Shown here: piece by piece, positions 1 through 8,593 of the stretch
Numbering within the stretch: the stretch's first letter is position 1
Layout of the letters: each line of letters starts with the position of its first letter
Assembly (NCBI GenBank): GCA_029863245.1
Contig: JAOTVV010000029.1
Coordinates: 1 to 36,327, forward strand
Reading direction: 5' to 3'
DNA: 36,327 nucleotides
From: Gemmatimonadota bacterium
GTDB taxonomy: Bacteria > Gemmatimonadota > Gemmatimonadetes > Gemmatimonadales > GWC2-71-9
Notes under the pieces: generated by a model
The model's database searches: none
The model's input: only the letters and a program-made list of their open reading frames with translations
Told to the model about the DNA's origin: nothing
Program-made: the position numbers and the translations under genes

Positions 1-2427
1 GGGAACGCATCCAAAGTCGGTCAACTGCGTCGCTTCGCCCCAGGAGCCGCCAATGGCCTCACGCGACACCAGCCAAACCTCGAGCCTTCCGGCCCGGCTT
101 GAAGAGAACGCAATCTCCGTCCCGCTCGGCGACCATTTGGGTCCGCCGTACATCCAAGGGCCACTCGCAAGCTGGACCGGGGCGCCCCCATCTGCTGGAA
201 CGACCATCACGGCGCCCTCACCCGCCCCAACGCCAACATAGAACGCGATCTCGGCTCCATCAGGTGACCACCGGGGCCCAAACTCATCCAACGGGCTGTC
301 GGTGATCGGCGTCGGGCTGCCACCCTCCAGGGGTCTCTTGTAGATGTCCATATTGCCCCGGAGATTTGAGTCGTAGACGATCCACCTGCCGTCGGGCGAA
401 ACGTCGTGCTCCTCAACGACGGCGTTGTCGCTGGTCACAGGGTGACCAGCGCCGACTGACATGGGACCTGACCCGATGGGGTAGGACCAGACGTTCTGGC
501 GCGCAGTGGCCTTCGCAAACGCGAGTTTCCTCCCGGCGATGGAATACGAGATCGAGTGGGGGTCGCTCACTCCCGGCACTTTCCGTGGCTCTCGGCGAGG
601 TCCCATCGGTCCCACCTCGACGACGTAGACCTCTCGCGGACCGTCGCGGTTGGACACGAACAACAGGTGATCGTCATCGAGCCAGGCCGGGCTGACATTC
701 ATATGCTCTGCGCCGGCCACTCGCACGGGCCCGCCGCCGTCGGCATCGACGATCCAGATCGAGGAGCGGGCAACGTTGAAGCTGGTGGGCCACGACGGGT
801 TTCCGTTCACATAGGCAATCCGTCTGCCATCTGGCGACCAGACGGGCGAATGCAGTGCCCACCTGACCTCGGGGACAGCGAGCAGCGTGGTGGTGCCGTC
901 GGTGGTCGAGTGGGTGAAGATGCTGTCAGGCCACGCGATGAACGCGACGCGAGCGCCGTCAGGCGACCACGAACAGTCGGAGGTGTTCCTTGGCAGGTCA
1001 ATCGAGCGGATCGAGCCGCCGAGCTTCGCAACCTCCCTCCAGGAGCATTGATCGCCAGCACAGGTCCAGAAGCGAACGAACTCACCGTCCGGACTCCAGC
1101 GCGGGAAAAGATACTCCCAAAATTCATGCAGTCCCTGTGTCGGGGTAAGCTCGCCGCCACCGGCAATGTTGCGCGTGCTGCGAATGACAACTGACCACCT
1201 GCCGGCGCGACGATCTGCGAAGGCGACCTGCCTGCCGTCGGGGGAGAGGGCTGGGTGAACTTCCAGCCCCGTTTCACTGGTCACGGCGTGGATGTTGGAC
1301 GTGGTGAGGGTCATCGGGCCTCTCTTGAGTAGCTGCGTCCCGAACACCGCGATCACGATGAGCACTGCGGCGGCTGCCAGGACGCCTGGAGCAAGCCAGC
1401 GCCGCCTGCCCACTGCTGCGGGCAGCGGCCGCGTGCCCGTCGGCGTCATCCCGCCACTCGGCGTCGCCAACGCCTCCAACGGCGGCAGCAGTTCCTCGGC
1501 GCTCTGCCACCGGTCCGCCGGTTTCTTCTCCAGGCAGCGCATCACGAGCTGCGCGAGCGGAAGCGGCACCGTCGGACGGACCTCGTCAATCGGCTTCGGT
1601 GATTGCGTCACCTGTGCCGCGAGCACCGCTTGCGGCGTGTCACCCGTGATGGGAGGTGTCCCCGTGAGCAGCTCGTAGGCCATCACCCCAACGGCATAGA
1701 TGTCAGCCCGATGGTCGATCCTCGGATCAGCCGCCGCCTGTTCCGGGGCCATGTACGTGGGCGTTCCCAACGAGAGTCCCGCCGTGGTCGCGTCAAGACG
1801 TCCAGTCGCCTGACTCACCGCCTTCGCCACGCCGAAGTCCACCACGAGGGCGTGGCGTCCCGACAGCAGCACGTTGTCCGGCTTGATGTCGCGGTGCACG
1901 ACGCCGTGGCTATGCGCGTGGGCCAGGGCATCCACGACATCGTGCAGGATACTCACTGCTTCGCTGATCGGCAGTTCACGCTCGCGCACCAGCTTTTGCC
2001 TGAGCGACTCGCCTTCCACGAACGGCATGACGTAGTACAGGAACCCGTCCGCGTCGCCCGAATCGATGAGCGTGAGGATGTGGGTGTGCTGGAGCTGTGC
2101 GGCGATCCCGATCTCGCGGAGGAACCGATCTGCGCCGACAGCAGCGGCCAGCTCGGGGCGGAGGACCTTGATGGCGACCTTCCGCTGGTGCCGGAGGTCG
2201 TCGGCGCGGTACACCGTGGCCATACCCCCCTGGCCGAGGACGCGCTCAATCCTGTAACGGTCGGCGAGGGCCTGTCTCAGCCTTTCAAGCTGCTCTTCAC
2301 GCGGGGTTGTCGGGCTCGGGGGTGCTCCGGCCTCCGTCGGCGTCGCCGTGCCGCAGGCAAAGCAGAACTTCGCCTCCGGCGGCAGCGGCGTGTCACAGGA
2401 TGTGCAGGTCCGGCGAGCGGTGCCCAT
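1..2427 (-). CDS. Zinc-ribbon Ser/Thr protein kinase with C-terminal TolB/WD40-like propeller (3' end off the left edge)
   Basis: One reading frame stays open from the ATG at 2427 to the left edge (809 codons, no stop). Upstream is an in-frame TGA and a GGGGAGG Shine-Dalgarno. Domains: N-terminal zinc ribbon (Cys8, Cys11, Cys22, Cys25); Hanks-type kinase about 56-320 with glycine loop GQGGMATVY, ATP lysine in AIK (87), HRDIKPDN (179-186) and DFG (198-200); one membrane helix about 346-363; then repeated WSPDG-type motifs of a TolB/WD40-like beta-propeller outside the membrane. Known for the family: PknB-like kinases phosphorylate cytoplasmic targets while the exterior propeller may sense ligand. 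The kinase is complete in its catalytic residues; the end of the propeller is missing only because the window stops. Substrate is unknown. Confidence 0.93.
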   Translation of the reverse strand, partial: MGTARRTCTSCDTPLPPEAKFCFACGTATPTEAGAPPSPTTPREEQLERLRQALADRYRIERVLGQGGMATVYRADDLRHQRKVAIKVLRPELAAAVGADRFLREIGIAAQLQHTHILTLIDSGDADGFLYYVMPFVEGESLRQKLVRERELPISEAVSILHDVVDALAHAHSHGVVHRDIKPDNVLLSGRHALVVDFGVAKAVSQATGRLDATTAGLSLGTPTYMAPEQAAADPRIDHRADIYAVGVMAYELLTGTPPITGDTPQAVLAAQVTQSPKPIDEVRPTVPLPLAQLVMRCLEKKPADRWQSAEELLPPLEALATPSGGMTPTGTRPLPAAVGRRRWLAPGVLAAAAVLIVIAVFGTQLLKRGPMTLTTSNIHAVTSETGLEVHPALSPDGRQVAFADRRAGRWSVVIRSTRNIAGGGELTPTQGLHEFWEYLFPRWSPDGEFVRFWTCAGDQCSWREVAKLGGSIRSIDLPRNTSDCSWSPDGARVAFIAWPDSIFTHSTTDGTTTLLAVPEVRWALHSPVWSPDGRRIAYVNGNPSWPTSFNVARSSIWIVDADGGGPVRVAGAEHMNVSPAWLDDDHLLFVSNRDGPREVYVVEVGPMGPRREPRKVPGVSDPHSISYSIAGRKLAFAKATARQNVWSYPIGSGPMSVGAGHPVTSDNAVVEEHDVSPDGRWIVYDSNLRGNMDIYKRPLEGGSPTPITDSPLDEFGPRWSPDGAEIAFYVGVGAGEGAVMVVPADGGAPVQLASGPWMYGGPKWSPSGTEIAFSSSRAGRLEVWLVSREAIGGSWGEATQLTDFGCVP

Positions 2428-2555
2428 GCCTTGCCTCCCCACCTGCTGTCATAGTGCAGCCGAAGGAGAAGGCCGTCAATTCTATGCCCAACAACATGTT
2501 GAGCCTTCGTTGACCCCCTCGCCCAACCGTCGCGCATCCCCCACCGGAGGCCGCG

Positions 2556-2606
2556 ATGGCTCGTCTCTGCGCGTTCTGTGGCGACGCCGGCGGCTTGACG
2601 GATTAA
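2556..2606 (+). pseudogene. Truncated copy 1 of a dispersed zinc-ribbon micro-gene
   Basis: A 16-residue reading frame, MARLCAFCGDAGGLTD, preceded by GGAGG at good spacing. The 5' flank and first codons match copies at 22885 and 24576 (CACCGGAG, then CGCG, then ATG, encoding a CxFC motif). The frame ends in TAA exactly where an octamer-repeat array begins, so the array appears to have replaced the rest of the gene. No function can be assigned. Confidence 0.5.
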
Positions 2607-2709
2607 CGGTTAGGCGGTTGGGCGGTTGGGCGGTTAGGCGGTTAGGCGGTTTGACGGTTAGGCGGTTGGGCGGTTTGACGGTTAGGCGGTTGGGCGGTTG
2701 GGCGGTTAG
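2605..2709. repeat. GGCGGTTR octamer-repeat array 1
   Basis: About thirteen near-identical tandem units of GGCGGTTA/GGCGGTTG, some varied to GGCGGTTTGAC. It is the largest of six such arrays in the first 15.4 kb, all in the same orientation on the plus strand. Confidence 0.95.
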
Positions 2710-2990
2710 AAATCCGCGCTGACGGGATGCCGTCTCTCGCTGCCTCCCCCGCGGGTTCTCGGTCAGAAATGCGCGCAACAATCCGATCCCGGCGGTGGGC
2801 GATGGGCACAGGAACTGAGACCTCCACGCCGTATGGTGCACCTGCGGTTCGATCGCATGTGTCGGAGTGTCCGTCCCTGGGATTCTCGAATCCGTCATGG
2901 TTCGCCAGATCGAGAACTCGTGCGGAGCGCTGACATCACATAAATTGACGTACACCTGCGAAGCGTGGTCCTTTTTCGCCGCGCCAGAGG

Positions 2991-3019
2991 AGCCGGGAGG
3001 CCAGTGCCCCCGGCTTTCT
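2991..3019 (+). terminator. Possible intrinsic terminator
   Basis: AGCCGGG and CCCGGCT form a 7-bp stem followed by TTCTC. It lies in the 752-base gene-free stretch 2428-3179, which otherwise holds a micro-gene fragment, the octamer array and, at its right end, a promoter-like module. I see no supported gene directly upstream on the plus strand. Confidence 0.35.
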
Positions 3020-3117
3020 CGTTGTCAGCGATTCTTCCCCCGCGGTGTCGTCGTGCCGCACGACGAAGACCCTTGTCCGCGCGGTGCGGCGCGGCGGGAT
3101 CCTCGGATCGTCCGGAG

Positions 3118-3151
3118 GCCCTTTCGCTCCTCGGCCAGCCGAGCGTATACT
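3118..3151 (+). promoter_or_regulatory. Promoter-like module upstream of the small membrane protein
   Basis: CCCTTTCGC, then the interrupted palindrome TCGGCcagCCGA, then GCG-TATACT (3146-3151, a near-consensus -10). The same order (CTTTCG, TCGGC/GCCGA palindrome, GCG, TAnnAT) recurs at about 5300, 15260 and 15355. Transcription would start about 3158, roughly 20 nt before the ATG at 3180. Confidence 0.55.
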
Positions 3152-3179
3152 CGGCCAACCACTGCACCAGGGGGCTTCG

Positions 3180-3428
3180 ATGCAACTCACTGACCGGGTC
3201 ACCTCCACGTGGGTCGATTCCGATCGCGATGTCTGGACGCTCCAACGCCGGGTCTCGGATCTCGAGATGAAGCTCGATGGCTACCTCCACGCCGAGGAGA
3301 TGCGTCGGCTGCGTGAAAGGAGGCGGCGCGCCGAGGCCACCAGCAATCTCCTGCTTGGGGTGATGGTCGGCGTGAACGTCCTGTTCGGCGCGGCCGTGTG
3401 GATCGCGATCCTGCTCAAGGCCGCGTGA
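3180..3428 (+). CDS. Small membrane protein with an N-terminal coiled coil
   Basis: 82 residues starting MQLTDRVTSTW. AGGGGG lies 5-7 nt before the ATG and a good -10 is further upstream. Residues about 15-50 are charged and heptad-like (many Arg, Glu, Leu), suggesting a short coiled coil; residues about 55-78 form one hydrophobic helix (LLLGVMVGVNVLFGAAVWIA), so the protein is probably a single-pass inner-membrane protein with a cytoplasmic coiled coil. It is not a family I recognise. It stands alone, between two octamer arrays, and depends on its own promoter. Confidence 0.7.
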   Translation: MQLTDRVTSTWVDSDRDVWTLQRRVSDLEMKLDGYLHAEEMRRLRERRRRAEATSNLLLGVMVGVNVLFGAAVWIAILLKAA

Positions 3429-3511
3429 TGGGGTGAAACCACGCAAACGTCGCCTGCTGTCCCGCACGTGTACCGGCGCGCTGGAGTATGCGGCGGAGCT
3501 GCACGCCGATC

Positions 3512-3575
3512 ACGGTTAGGCGGTTTGGCGGTTTGGCGGTTAGGCGGTTAGGCGGTTAGGCGGTTGGGCGGTTGG
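3512..3575. repeat. GGCGGTTR octamer-repeat array 2
   Basis: About eight tandem octamers, variants GGCGGTTT and GGCGGTTA, followed directly by GGGATCGATAGAGCATCCCT, the same trailer seen after arrays at 11350, 15235 and 15326. It fills the gap 3429-3812; the rest of that gap has no gene I can support. Confidence 0.95.
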
Positions 3576-3812
3576 GATCGATAGAGCATCCCTTGAGCTC
3601 TTTTCCCGCTAAGCCGCGTGCAGACTCATTGAGCCTCGCGTCCCGTACCACCTGTGCTATGACAATGCGCTTCACTTGGGGCGATAGCCTTTCGCACTCC
3701 GCGCCGAGGAAACCAGGAGCCCGATCTCGTCGTAGGGGTGCAGGGTCTGCATCGCGTCCGTCACGGCACCGAGAGTACTGATCGCCAATCGTCGTGTGAC
3801 ACGGAGGTCTTC

Positions 3813-4979
3813 ATGAGCCGCTTCCGTCGCATTCTGTCTGTTCTCGCCCTCCTCAGTGTCGCCGCGTCGGCGGCGCTGGCGCAATCGGCCTCCTACTTCC
3901 CGGAGCGCCACGACTGGGAGCACCGCACGCCGGAGCAGGCGGGCATGGATCCCGCGCTCCTCGCGGTGGCGGTGGCGTTCGCGCAGGAGAGCGAGACGTC
4001 CAATCCACGGGACCTCGAGCGCCTGCACTTCCAGACCTTCGGGCGCGAGCCGCACGGCGACCCGATCGGGCCGTTTCAGGAGCGGGGGCCGCAGACGGGC
4101 ATCATTCTCCGGCACGGGTACATCGTGGCCGAGTGGGGTGACCCCGCCCGCGTGGACATGACCTTCAGCGTCACCAAGAGCTTCCTCTCCACCACGGTCG
4201 GCCTCGCCTGGGACCGCGGGCTCATCCGCGACGTGCAGGACCCGGTCCACCCGTACGTCCCCACGTGGCATTTCACGTCGGATCACAACCGGACGATCAC
4301 CTGGGACCATCTGCTGCGGCAGACGAGCGACTGGGAGGGGACGCTCTGGGACAAGCCCGACTGGGCCGACCGGCCGCCTCGAGCCGTTCCCCTGGTCGAG
4401 TACATGGACCGTGCGCGGAATCCGGCGGGCACCGTCTACAAGTACAACGACGTGCGGGTCAACGTGCTGGCGCTGGCGGCGCTGCACGTCTGGCGCCGAC
4501 CACTGCCCCAGGTGCTGCGCGAGTACGTCATGGATCCCATCGGCGCGTCACACACCTGGCGCTGGCACGGCTACGACAACTCGTGGGTGCTGCTGGACGC
4601 GCAGATGATGCAGTCGGTGAGCGGGGGCGGGCACTGGGGTGGCGGGATGTTCATCAATGCGTACGACCAGGCCCGCTTCGGTCTCTTCACCCTCCACCGC
4701 GGGCGCTGGAACGGCGAGCAGCTCCTCTCAGATGCGTGGTTCGACATGGCGCTCACGCCGGGCGAGGCGAACCCCGGCTACGGCTTCATGAACTTCTACC
4801 TCAATACCGGGCAGCGTGCCTCGCCCAGCGCGCCGGAATCCGCCTTCTCCCACCTGGGCTCCGGAGCGAACATGATCTACGTGGACCCCGAGCACGACGT
4901 GGTGATCGTGGCGCGCTGGATCGACGGGCGCGCGATGGACGGGATCGTGGGCCGGGTCCTCGCATCGATCGGGCAGTAG
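3813..4979 (+). CDS. Secreted serine hydrolase, class C beta-lactamase/esterase family
   Basis: 388 residues. The ATG at 3813 is preceded by GGAGG at 6 nt. An N-terminal signal peptide (LSVLALLSVAASAALAQS, cleavage near residue 24) sends it to the periplasm. The catalytic SxxK motif is SVTK (about residue 122) and the second motif Y-x-N is in KYNDVRV (about 212). GHWGGGMF and HLGSGANM lie where the third motif (KTG/HxG) is expected. The family includes class C beta-lactamases, EstB-type esterases and D-aminopeptidases; sequence alone does not separate these, so substrate is open. Single gene, no operon partner, flanked by repeat arrays. An unrelated subfamily member is encoded at 6785-8329. 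Confidence 0.88.
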   Translation: MSRFRRILSVLALLSVAASAALAQSASYFPERHDWEHRTPEQAGMDPALLAVAVAFAQESETSNPRDLERLHFQTFGREPHGDPIGPFQERGPQTGIILRHGYIVAEWGDPARVDMTFSVTKSFLSTTVGLAWDRGLIRDVQDPVHPYVPTWHFTSDHNRTITWDHLLRQTSDWEGTLWDKPDWADRPPRAVPLVEYMDRARNPAGTVYKYNDVRVNVLALAALHVWRRPLPQVLREYVMDPIGASHTWRWHGYDNSWVLLDAQMMQSVSGGGHWGGGMFINAYDQARFGLFTLHRGRWNGEQLLSDAWFDMALTPGEANPGYGFMNFYLNTGQRASPSAPESAFSHLGSGANMIYVDPEHDVVIVARWIDGRAMDGIVGRVLASIGQ

Positions 4980-5401
4980 GGAGAGGGTCGAGGTCGTGAA
5001 ACGTGAGACACGTGCGGCGGCCCGGTCCATGCGCGGCAGTATCCTGGAACGGCACAGCGATTCAATAGCCGAGTGATCCAGACCCAGTGACCGGCCCGTG
5101 TTGTAGCTGGGGCAGCGACCGGGTCGTATCAGCACCCGGTTCGGACTTTCCTCCAGGAACTCGGGCTCGAGGTGCGGGATCTCTGAGGCATTCGGGGATC
5201 GTTGCCACCTTTGGGACCACTCGTAGATCGGGACTCATCCTCGCGCTCCAATAGGGCGGTTTGACGGTTAGGCGGTTAGGCGGTTGGGTCCGCCCTCGGG
5301 CTCTTTCAATGCTCGGCCGAGCGTAAGATGGAAGACGGTAGAGAGGAGCGTGGGCGACGGGATGTCGGTTGGGCGGTAAGCGGCTCGAATGGACCGTGAC
5401 C
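4980..5401. other. Gene-free stretch with octamer array 3 and an isolated promoter-like module
   Basis: Contains an octamer array (5254-5287) and, immediately after it, CTCGGGCTCTTTC, then CTCGGCCGAGC and GTAAGAT (-10-like, 5324-5329) and GGAAGAC. This matches the module before the methyltransferase gene, but here no plus-strand gene follows; the next gene is nuoB on the other strand. I see no coding capacity in the rest. Confidence 0.6.
5254..5287. repeat. GGCGGTTR octamer-repeat array 3
   Basis: Four tandem units (one as GGCGGTTTGAC), same strand orientation as the other arrays; a stray unit occurs at about 5365. Confidence 0.85.
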
Positions 5402-5965
5402 CTACCCGGATCGCGTCTGATGGATCGAGTTCCCGAACGGCTCGGCGAGCTCGTCGAGTAGTTGCGGGGGGATCCGTAGCCTTCCGCGCTTGATCGGATG
5501 CTCTTCGCGCAGTGACGGATCGCCCATCGTCTCGCTGCGTACCTTCTTCTGGAGCAGCAGGATGCCGTAGATGAGGCCCTCCGGACGAGGCGGGCACCCC
5601 GGGACGTAGACGTCGACCGGAACGACGAGGTCGATTCCCTGCACCATCGCGTACGTGTCGAACACTCCGCCGGTCGAGGCACACGCCCCCATCGCGATCA
5701 CCCACTTTGGCTGAGGCATCTGGTCGTAGATGCAGCGGATGACGGGAGCCAGTTTCAACGGCAGGCGCCCGCTGCAAATGAGCACATCGGCTTGTCGAGG
5801 CGAGAACCGCAGCCATTCGATGCCGAAGCGCGCGGCATCGAACCGCGACGCCCACGTCGCCATGAACTCGATGGCGCAGCACGCCGTGTTGAACGGCATG
5901 GGCCAGAGGCTGTTGGATCGCGCCCAGTTCACGAGGAAGTCCAACCGGGTGGTCACCCAGCCCAT
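5402..5965 (-). CDS. nuoB: NADH-quinone oxidoreductase subunit B (NuoB), orphan copy
   Basis: 187 residues from the ATG at 5965, which has GGAG 5 nt upstream; an in-frame GTG at 6022 would add 19 residues. Complex I subunit B carries the N2 [4Fe-4S] cluster that passes electrons to quinone. All N2 cysteines are visible: the tandem Cys in [13 protein letters not shown], the Cys in MGACASTGG and the Cys in [12 protein letters not shown], plus the typical [11 protein letters not shown] entry. It lies at the cytoplasmic face of the peripheral arm. Unusually there is no nuoA, nuoC or nuoD beside it; the neighbours are unrelated. Either complex I genes are scattered in this organism or this is an extra copy. 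Confidence 0.92.
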   Translation of the reverse strand: MGWVTTRLDFLVNWARSNSLWPMPFNTACCAIEFMATWASRFDAARFGIEWLRFSPRQADVLICSGRLPLKLAPVIRCIYDQMPQPKWVIAMGACASTGGVFDTYAMVQGIDLVVPVDVYVPGCPPRPEGLIYGILLLQKKVRSETMGDPSLREEHPIKRGRLRIPPQLLDELAEPFGNSIHQTRSG

Positions 5966-6181
5966 GGCTGCTCCGCTGCCAACAACAGCGCTTCTGCTCG
6001 TATCGGGCACCTTGCCGTTCACACCCTGTGCACCTGGTGGCTGTGGTGGGGGCCTTTAACCTGCCCTACTATGCCGCCATCCACGATTTTGGCAACTAGC
6101 GGCACACACGCACACCGGGCGAGGGAAGCGTGAGCGACCCCCTCGCCTTCCAACCTGTTTCGCTACATCAACTTCCACTAG

Positions 6182-6200
6182 TCGGGACGGCGGGATTTGA
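6182..6200 (-). other. tRNA-Pro 3'-end remnant (att-like scar)
   Basis: On the minus strand these 19 bases read TCAAATCCCGCCGTCCCGA, the T-loop-to-discriminator end of a tRNA. The same 19 bases occur at 31007-31025 and 31126-31144; this copy and the one at 31007 also share the neighbouring CCATAAGCT. There is no tRNA body here, so it is best read as a relic of site-specific integration. Confidence 0.55.
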
Positions 6201-6265
6201 CCATAAGCTTCGAGCCAAAGTGGGCCGGGACCGTAGCCGCCGGCGGTCCCGTCAAGCCGCCGACA

Positions 6266-6688
6266 TCACCCCGACCGCTGCACGATGCGTCCGACCACGC
6301 GCCGGGCGTACTCCTTGTCCCACGATGCGAGGCTGCGGCGAGCGGAGACCTCGACCTGGGTCCCACCCTCTTTGGTCTGCAGTTTGACCGTGACGTCGAG
6401 GTCGTCCACTTCCCCTTTGAACTCCCGTTCGGCCCCGCTCTGCTCGCTGCTCTCGCCCGTCTGTCGGATACCCAGCTCGCGAAACGTCTCGCGCACGGCC
6501 GTCGCGGTCCGTTCGATACCCGCGCTGACCTGGGCCTCGGCGCCTTGCGAGGTGATGTGAATGCCGGCGGCCGCACCGGCTCCCGCCGCGGCGACCACGC
6601 AGGCTTGCAGCACGAGGGCGCCAACTCCACACCCAGCAGCCAACACTGCCACGCGGGCCACCCTGCTGCCTGAACGCTTCGGATCCAT
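6266..6688 (-). CDS. DUF3568-like lipoprotein/secreted protein
   Basis: 140 residues starting MDPKRSGSRVARV. The ATG at 6688 is preceded by GGAG at about 10 nt. A hydrophobic segment ends in a lipobox-like LQAC (Cys about 28), followed by a Gly/Ala-rich stretch VVAAAGAGAAAG, then a helical and beta region with alternating charge (ATAVRETFRELGI, EGGTQVEVSARR). The Cys-then-glycine-rich start followed by a repeated attempt at VRE-F-ELGI is typical of DUF3568-type proteins, whose role is unknown. Probably anchored in the outer membrane. It stands alone on the minus strand. Confidence 0.72.
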   Translation of the reverse strand: MDPKRSGSRVARVAVLAAGCGVGALVLQACVVAAAGAGAAAGIHITSQGAEAQVSAGIERTATAVRETFRELGIRQTGESSEQSGAEREFKGEVDDLDVTVKLQTKEGGTQVEVSARRSLASWDKEYARRVVGRIVQRSG

Positions 6689-6784
6689 GAGCACAGTCTC
6701 CGAGGAGAGGTGTGGCCAATGTAGTACTGGCCCGCAAATCCGCCACACGTGGCAAGGACCCGGCTCGCACAACCCTATTCGCCG

Positions 6785-8329
6785 CTAGCGCTCCTTGAGC
6801 CTTGCCTCCAGCTCTCGGATCCGCTGCTCGCCGCCGACCCTCAGGCTTTCGAGGAACTGCTTGTCGGGACGCGGGTCGTTGGGGATGGCCGCCACCGACT
6901 TCCGGTAGTACCGGATGGCTCGCTCGATGTCCCCCTCCGCGTCTCTCGTCATGAATCCTTCGGCCAGGCTGTCATAGGTATTGGCCGATCGGGGATGTTC
7001 CTTGACGTTCAGCTCGAACAGCATGATCGCATCGTCGAGTCGGTCCGCGTTGAGCAGCGCGTAGCCTAGACTATTGATCGCGTTCTCGCCGGGAACCTCA
7101 GGATCACTCGTACGCAGCTCCCCTAGCCGCTGGATCGCCGCCTCCGCACCATCCTCCAGCACAGCCGATGTGAACTGCGCGGCTGGCGTGTCATACGGCT
7201 CATACCCGAGCCAGTCCATTGCGTGGAGCACTCCACCGATGGTGTGCGAGACGATCTCCCCGGCAATGCTGAGACCGTTGAAGCTGTTCGTAAGGTAGAC
7301 CACCGCGATCTTCGGCTTCCGGTACGCGATCGCGAAGTTACGGAAGATCCCGTAGTCACCCCACTGCCAGAACGCATCGCCGTTGCCATCGCGTTGTACT
7401 CCGAAACCGAGGCTCCACGTGTTGTGCTCGTCGACCTCGATCTCCGGTGTGAGCATCGACGCAAGCGCGTCGGGCTCCAATCCCTCGCCGTTCAGCACCG
7501 CACCGACAAACCGCGCGTAGTCCGCCGCCGTCGTGTACATCGACGCCGCTGCATGGGCTCTCCTGTACTTGCGGAACGGTTCGGGCGTCCCGAGCAGACC
7601 ATGGCCGTGCGCGGCAGCGGCCTCGAAGTCGTCCCGCCAGATCATGGAACTATGCGTCATCCCCAAGGGATCGAGGACGTACTCGCGCGCGATCTGCTCC
7701 AAGGATGTGCCGGTCAGATGCTCTGCGGTCAGTTGCAGCAGGTAGTAACCGGCCGCCGAGTACTTGAACCGAGCGCCAGGCTCGAAGAACAGCGGGTAGT
7801 GAGGATCGATCGGCTCGCCGTGCGGTAATCCGGACGAATGGGAGAGGACGTGCCGCCCGGTCACACGCTCGAACCAGTCTCGGCGGAACCCAGCCATGTC
7901 GAGCGGATGGGTGAGAAACGTCTCGACCTCCTCCTGGGGCAAGTACTGCACCAGTGGCGTGTCCAGGTTCAGCACGCCCTCTTCCACGAGACGCATCACC
8001 GCATAGGCGAAGAGCGGTTTGGTGAGGGATGCCGCTTCGAACAGCGTCTCGGGCGTGACCGGCTCTCCGGTCTCGGTGCTCTTCACTCCAAACGCCCCAT
8101 CCCACACCACTCGCCCCTCGTGGACAATCGCGATGGAGAGCCCCGGGACTCTCGCCCGCTTCATGAGATCGGGGATGCGTGCGTTGAGGTCCGCCGCCAA
8201 CGCCGCCGGCTCCCGGTCGATGAGCAACCGGGACGGCGGCGCTTCCTGCGCGGCGGAATCGGTGGTGGGGAGTGCGAGCACGAGACACGCCGGAAGGACG
8301 AATCGCGAGACGGACGCGTACATACGCAT
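6785..8329 (-). CDS. Secreted serine hydrolase (class C beta-lactamase fold) with C-terminal TPR repeats
   Basis: 514 residues. The start is ATG at 8329 because GAGGAGGG sits 5 nt upstream. Signal peptide 1-27 (LPACLVLALPTTDSAAQE). The beta-lactamase domain (about 40-360) has the nucleophile motif SLTK and HxSGLPHG, the usual substrate loop. In the second motif, which is normally Y-S-N-x-G-Y, the residues here are YSAAGYY, so the Asn is Ala. Residues about 400-510 form two or three TPR units (GYALLNADRLDDAIMLFELN and a following AIRYYRKSVAAIP). Such beta-lactamase-TPR fusions are known in Gemmatimonadota and Acidobacteria and are mostly annotated only as serine hydrolases. Single gene. Confidence 0.88.
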   Translation of the reverse strand: MRMYASVSRFVLPACLVLALPTTDSAAQEAPPSRLLIDREPAALAADLNARIPDLMKRARVPGLSIAIVHEGRVVWDGAFGVKSTETGEPVTPETLFEAASLTKPLFAYAVMRLVEEGVLNLDTPLVQYLPQEEVETFLTHPLDMAGFRRDWFERVTGRHVLSHSSGLPHGEPIDPHYPLFFEPGARFKYSAAGYYLLQLTAEHLTGTSLEQIAREYVLDPLGMTHSSMIWRDDFEAAAAHGHGLLGTPEPFRKYRRAHAAASMYTTAADYARFVGAVLNGEGLEPDALASMLTPEIEVDEHNTWSLGFGVQRDGNGDAFWQWGDYGIFRNFAIAYRKPKIAVVYLTNSFNGLSIAGEIVSHTIGGVLHAMDWLGYEPYDTPAAQFTSAVLEDGAEAAIQRLGELRTSDPEVPGENAINSLGYALLNADRLDDAIMLFELNVKEHPRSANTYDSLAEGFMTRDAEGDIERAIRYYRKSVAAIPNDPRPDKQFLESLRVGGEQRIRELEARLKER

Positions 8330-8511
8330 GCGGACCCTCCTCAACAGGTGTGGCCGCCGTTGCCTACGCTACGGACGCGCGCGACGGCGGGTTTCGGCTC
8401 GACACGAACTCCGCCTGATCGTCATGTCAAGCGGTCTCTCTGTGTCCCTCGCCCCGTCCTCCCCCGTGCGTTCGTGCACCGATTCCCCCACCTCAGGCGT
8501 CTAAAGCGTAG

Positions 8512-8537
8512 GTATGGCGAATACTGGCTCGCCATAC
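8512..8537. promoter_or_regulatory. Perfect inverted repeat, candidate operator
   Basis: GTATGGCGA and TCGCCATAC are perfect 9-bp arms around the 8-base spacer ATACTGGC. Directly after comes the AT-rich TAAATATATAG, which could hold a -10 for the plus-strand gene at 8594. No T-run follows, so an operator is more likely than a terminator. Confidence 0.55.
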
Positions 8538-8593
8538 TAAATATATAGTTTCACGCCGCGCCCGCCGAACGGGAACGGGGGAGGCCGCTGCAA

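Noticed and set aside
1274..1510. Frameshift in the first kinase suggested by many short frames along 1-2427
   Set aside because: The kinase and propeller read in one uninterrupted frame to the window edge; the short frames are out of phase with it.
2605..2709. CRISPR array
   Set aside because: Units are contiguous 8-mers without spacers and no cas gene is nearby.
2482..2955. Proline/arginine-rich frames such as LTVKPPNRLTAQPPNRL across the octamer arrays
   Set aside because: They are translations of an 8-bp tandem repeat (three octamers give an exact 8-codon period) with no Shine-Dalgarno and no end conservation.
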